Origin: Aureimonas sp. AU12
Lineage (GTDB): Bacteria; Pseudomonadota; Alphaproteobacteria; Rhizobiales; Rhizobiaceae
Length of the DNA stretch: 64,000 nucleotides
Direction: 5' to 3'
NCBI RefSeq assembly: GCF_001463705.1
Contig: NZ_BBWH01000028.1
Location: 182,679 to 246,678, forward strand
Part shown: positions 60,958-64,000 of the stretch, one piece after another
Position numbering within the stretch: position 1 is the first letter of the stretch
Layout: each line of letters opens with the position of its first letter
The notes under the pieces: model-generated
The model's database searches: none
Told to the model about the DNA's origin: nothing
What the model saw: the letters and a program-made list of their open reading frames with translations, nothing else
Program-made: the position numbers and the translations under genes

Positions 60958-62361
60958 GTGAAGCGCCGTGGCTCCGACTTCCGCTTGACGGAGAGCCTGG
61001 CGGCGCGTGTCATCGCGCTGTCCAGCCTCTGGGCGATCGCCGCCTTCGTGGTGGTGGCCGGGCTGATCTCGAACCTCTACGAGCGCACCGCGCAGTCGGG
61101 CTTCGAGGCTGTGGTGCGGGCGCAGCTCTTCAACCTGATCAACGCTGTGACGGTGGACGAGACGGGCATGCTCGTCGGCGTGCCCGATCTCGGCGATCTC
61201 AGCTACTCGCAGCCGCTGTCGGGCTGGTACTGGGAGGTGCTGCCGGCCAGCGGCAACACGACGGGGCGGCTCGCCTCGTTTTCGCTCGGGCCGGGCCGCA
61301 TCGAGGCGCCGACCACGGACGCCGATCCGTTCGACCTTCAGTACCGGCGCGACTATCGTATGAAGGGGCTAGACGGCGAACTCCTCTATGTCGAGGAGGC
61401 CGAGGTGGTGCTCGATGCCGAAAACCACGCGGCGCGCTTTCGCGTGATGGGAAACGCCAGCGTGGTCGATGCCGACATCGGCGCCTTCGACCGGATGCTG
61501 GCGCTTTACCTCGGACTGTTCGGGTTGGGCTCGATCGTCATCAACGCGCTCGCGATTCTTTTCGGGCTGCATCCGCTCGTCGGCGTGCGTCGCTCGCTGG
61601 CCGAGGTGCGCAACGGCAAGGCCGAGCGGCTGCCGAGTTCGTTTCCCGCCGAGATCCGGCCGCTGGCGACGGAAATGAACGCGCTTCTCGACAGCAACCG
61701 GCGGATCGTCGAGCGGGCGCGCACACAGGTCGGCAATCTCGCGCATTCATTGAAGACGCCGATCGCGGTGTTGCAGAACGAGGCCGGTGCCATCGGCGGC
61801 GAGAAGGGGCGGCTCGTCGCCGAGCAGAGCGAGGCGATGCGGATCCAGGTCCAGCATTATCTCGACCGCGCCCGGCGGGCCGCCACTGCCGATATCGCGA
61901 TCGCGCGCACCCCGGTCGAGCCTGTGCTACAGCGGCTGCTTCGGGTGATCCGGCGCCTCAATCCCGACCTCGACTGCGATCTCGCCCTGCCGGCCGATGC
62001 CGAGCGGATCGTCTTTGCCGGCGAGGCGCAGGATCTCGAGGAGGCGATCGGCAATCTTCTCGAGAATGCCGCGAAGTATGGGCGAAGCCGGATCCGGGTC
62101 GCGCTGCTGCGGGGCGACGGCGAGACCTTCGAGATCCGCGTCGAGGACGATGGCCCCGGGCTGGACGACGCACAGATCGCGGAAGCCACCAAGCGCGGTC
62201 GTCGGCTCGACGAGCGGGTCGCGGGCAGCGGGCTCGGATTGTCGATCGTGGCTGATACCGTTTTGCAATACCGTGGGGACTTTCGTCTCGCCCGGTCCGA
62301 TTTCGGGGGATTGCGGGCCGAGGTCGTCTTGCCTCTCGCACCCGCGGCAACGATCTCGTGA
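60958..62361 (+). CDS. feuQ: Sensor histidine kinase, FeuQ-type
   Basis: The 467-residue kinase starts at GTG 60958. Two membrane helices (about 20-40 and 180-205) enclose a periplasmic sensor domain. A HAMP-like stretch follows, then the H-box NLAHSLKTPIAVLQNEA (His about 263) of the PhoQ type. The ATPase domain has NLLENAAKYG, VEDDGPGLDD and GSGLGLSIVAD. It would phosphorylate the upstream FeuP. The small secreted protein two genes upstream is a candidate negative partner. Confidence 0.9.
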   Translation: MKRRGSDFRLTESLAARVIALSSLWAIAAFVVVAGLISNLYERTAQSGFEAVVRAQLFNLINAVTVDETGMLVGVPDLGDLSYSQPLSGWYWEVLPASGNTTGRLASFSLGPGRIEAPTTDADPFDLQYRRDYRMKGLDGELLYVEEAEVVLDAENHAARFRVMGNASVVDADIGAFDRMLALYLGLFGLGSIVINALAILFGLHPLVGVRRSLAEVRNGKAERLPSSFPAEIRPLATEMNALLDSNRRIVERARTQVGNLAHSLKTPIAVLQNEAGAIGGEKGRLVAEQSEAMRIQVQHYLDRARRAATADIAIARTPVEPVLQRLLRVIRRLNPDLDCDLALPADAERIVFAGEAQDLEEAIGNLLENAAKYGRSRIRVALLRGDGETFEIRVEDDGPGLDDAQIAEATKRGRRLDERVAGSGLGLSIVADTVLQYRGDFRLARSDFGGLRAEVVLPLAPAATIS

Positions 62362-62408
62362 TGGGAACATCGTCCGGCCGATCGGCCGAGGCGACAACGG
62401 ACAGGCCC

Positions 62409-62822
62409 ATGCGTCACGTAGCCCCGACCCTCGCCCTTCTCCTGTTGGCGCTGCCGATGCTCGGCGGCTGCCTTTCGGCGGGCGCCGGGCTGTCGTCGAC
62501 GCCGGTCGCGGCGCCCGTGCCGGCCGGCGTGGCGGCGCTCAAGGGCAGCATCGCGCCGGTCGCCAGCCTCAAGTTGTCGCCGAAGGCCGAGCAGCAGGCG
62601 CTTGTGGCCGAATATCAGGCCCTGCAGTTCGGCGCCGTGGGCCAGCCGGTGGCGTGGGAAGCGGACGGGATCCGTGGCGAGTTCGTGCCGACCCAGCTCT
62701 ACCGCGTCGGCTCGCAGGACTGCCGCGGTTTCACGCATGTCATCTCGAAGGGTGCAACACGGGTGAAGCAGGTGGGTAGCGCCTGCCGTTCCGGCGACGA
62801 TCTCTGGACGCCGGTTGCCTGA
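62409..62822 (+). CDS. Lipoprotein, RT0821/17-kDa-antigen-like
   Basis: The 137-residue protein has a lipoprotein signal with LGGC (Cys about 21) after APTLALLLLALPM. The C-terminal part (IRGEFVPTQLYRVGSQDCRG, RVKQVGSACRSGDDLWTPV) resembles the C-terminal domain of 17-kDa surface-antigen-like lipoproteins, with two cysteines that could pair. ATG 62409 is preferred over ATG 62358, which overlaps feuQ. It probably sits in the outer membrane; function is unknown. Confidence 0.7.
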   Translation: MRHVAPTLALLLLALPMLGGCLSAGAGLSSTPVAAPVPAGVAALKGSIAPVASLKLSPKAEQQALVAEYQALQFGAVGQPVAWEADGIRGEFVPTQLYRVGSQDCRGFTHVISKGATRVKQVGSACRSGDDLWTPVA

Positions 62823-62975
62823 ACGCTCGACCCATCCTGATGATGAATTGAATGGGTTTCGGGTCGTGCGCTTGCTAAGGCTGCGCTCGAATGCGGGCGC
62901 GCTGGCTCCTAGCCTGCCGCTCGCGCTTGCCCCTGCGGCTGAGCGACCGGAGGTCGCGGCCCCAATGAGAGTGCC

Positions 62976-64000
62976 ATGCTGTTCTGGCTGATCGCTGCAT
63001 CGCTGACGCTCGCGGTGACGCTCCTGACCGTCCTGCCGCTGTTTCGTCGCGACGTCGTTGCCGCCGCCGGGCGCGCGGGGCATGACGCGGAGGTCTATCG
63101 CGCGCAACTCTCCGAGCTTGCCGCCGACACGGAGCGGGGCGCAATCCGCCCGGAAGATGCCGCGGTGGCGCGCGCCGAGATCGGGCGCCGGCTTTTGAAG
63201 GCAAGCGCCGAGATCGGTACGGATGAGGCCCTGACGCGACGCGCGGGCCGGACCTCGGTGATCGCCGGGCTGCTCGTCGCGCTCGTCCTGCCGGTCGGAA
63301 CGTTTCTCTTCTACGACCGGGCCGGGTCGCCCGAACTCGGCGACCAGCCGCTGGCGACCCGTGCGCCCGACGACGGCCCGTCGCCGGACCTTGCCACGAT
63401 GGTGGCCGAGATCGAGCGCCGATTGGCGGCCAATCCCGAAGACGGCATGGGCTGGAGCGTGATCGCGCCCGTCTACCTGCAGACCGGCGACGCGGCCAAG
63501 GCGGTGACGGCCTTTCGCAACGCGCTTCGGCTGACGGAGCCAACGGCGCAGAAGCTGGCCGGTCTCGGCGAGGCGCTCGTGCAGGCGGCGGGTGGGCAGG
63601 TGGACGACGAGGCGGACGCGGCGTTCCGCCAGGCGCTGGCGCTCGACCCGTTCTGGCCACCGGCGCGCTTCTATCTGGCGCTGCGACTGTCTCAACAGGG
63701 CGAGTTCGCGGGCGCACGCGATGCCTGGAATGCGCTGATCGCGGCCTCGCCGGCAGACGCGCCGTGGATGGCGATCTCGCAGGCGGCGCTGGCCGATGCC
63801 ACGGCGAAGCTTGGCGGCGAGGCGCCAGCGGTGGCGGGTGGTCCGCGCGGGCCCTCTGCGGCCGACGTCGCGGCGGCAGAGGGCCTGTCTGAGGACGACC
63901 GCGACCAGATGATCGAGGGCATGGTGTCGCAACTCGCCGCGCGCCTCCAAAGCGCCCCGAACGATCTGGAAGGCTGGACGCGGCTGATCCGCTCCTACAC
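62976..64000 (+). CDS. ccmI: Cytochrome c maturation protein CcmI, 3' end beyond window
   Basis: The open frame starts at ATG 62976 and runs off the right edge with 341 residues visible. The N-terminus LFWLIAASLTLAVTLLTVLP is a membrane helix, followed by a heptad-like cytoplasmic loop (VYRAQLSELAADTERGAI), a second helix (SVIAGLLVALVLPVGTFLFY) and a periplasmic TPR region (GWSVIAPVYLQTGDAAKAVT and FRQALALDPFWPPARFYLAL). CcmI chaperones apocytochrome c to the haem ligation complex. The rest of the ccm operon should follow outside the window. Confidence 0.92.
   Translation, partial: MLFWLIAASLTLAVTLLTVLPLFRRDVVAAAGRAGHDAEVYRAQLSELAADTERGAIRPEDAAVARAEIGRRLLKASAEIGTDEALTRRAGRTSVIAGLLVALVLPVGTFLFYDRAGSPELGDQPLATRAPDDGPSPDLATMVAEIERRLAANPEDGMGWSVIAPVYLQTGDAAKAVTAFRNALRLTEPTAQKLAGLGEALVQAAGGQVDDEADAAFRQALALDPFWPPARFYLALRLSQQGEFAGARDAWNALIAASPADAPWMAISQAALADATAKLGGEAPAVAGGPRGPSAADVAAAEGLSEDDRDQMIEGMVSQLAARLQSAPNDLEGWTRLIRSY

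Overview
The window is GC-rich chromosomal DNA from an alphaproteobacterium, most probably a Hyphomicrobiales (Rhizobiales) member. The evidence is a FeuP/FeuQ-type two-component pair, a syntenic Rhodobacter-type gene transfer agent (GTA) cluster with a DUF6107 gene, and DUF6456, DUF5330, DUF1491, DUF2336 and DUF1214/DUF1254 genes. The species cannot be fixed from the sequence alone.

Layout. 1-1.85 kb: AT-richer DNA ending exactly at a tRNA-Met gene, probably the end of a genomic island. It carries a GNAT-PUA-like protein overlapping an ASCH protein that runs off the window. 2.1-8.0 kb: 3-methyladenine glycosylase, EamA transporter, Lrp-type regulator and a fused 2-oxoacid:ferredoxin oxidoreductase. 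8.2-12.2 kb: a cell-surface block on the minus strand, with an outer-membrane barrel carrying two collagen-like Pro tracts and a three-gene HfaA/HfaB(CsgG)/HfaD-like holdfast-anchoring or amyloid locus. 12.5-14.6 kb: a DUF2793 phage/GTA-type protein and anmK. 14.8-18.5 kb: a PaoABC-like molybdenum aldehyde oxidoreductase. 18.7-23.9 kb: formaldehyde dehydrogenase, two PfkB sugar kinases, a zinc alcohol dehydrogenase and a reductase-like protein. 24.0-27.3 kb: molybdate uptake (short ModE-like regulator, modABC, mop) with two near-identical candidate operators. It probably supplies the Mo cofactor of the oxidoreductase 6 kb away.

27.5-33.0 kb: DUF1232 protein and an RND efflux operon with a divergent TetR regulator and a palindromic operator. 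33.0-44.9 kb: housekeeping and poorly characterised genes, including a DnaA-domain-IV-like protein with a DUF6456 partner, SufE, a membrane histidine kinase overlapping a peptidoglycan-binding protein, DUF2336, DUF1254/DUF1214, a bifunctional penicillin-binding protein and a YcgN-type protein.

44.9-59.85 kb: a complete GTA structural cluster in canonical order (TerS, TerL, portal, gp3.5-like, protease, capsid, gp6-gp15) followed by a holin-like protein. It begins with a good sigma-70-type promoter and a leader hairpin with a T tract, has three more such hairpins before portal, gp6 and gp9, and ends in a 16-bp perfect hairpin. 59.9-62.8 kb: a FeuN-like secreted protein, FeuP, FeuQ and a lipoprotein. 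62.98 kb to the edge: 5' part of ccmI.

No rRNA, CRISPR array or insertion sequence was seen. The strongest candidates for under-described biology are the GNAT/ASCH pair in the tRNA-linked island, the collagen-like barrel beside the Hfa-like locus, the tandem molybdenum operators, and the hairpin-punctuated GTA operon.
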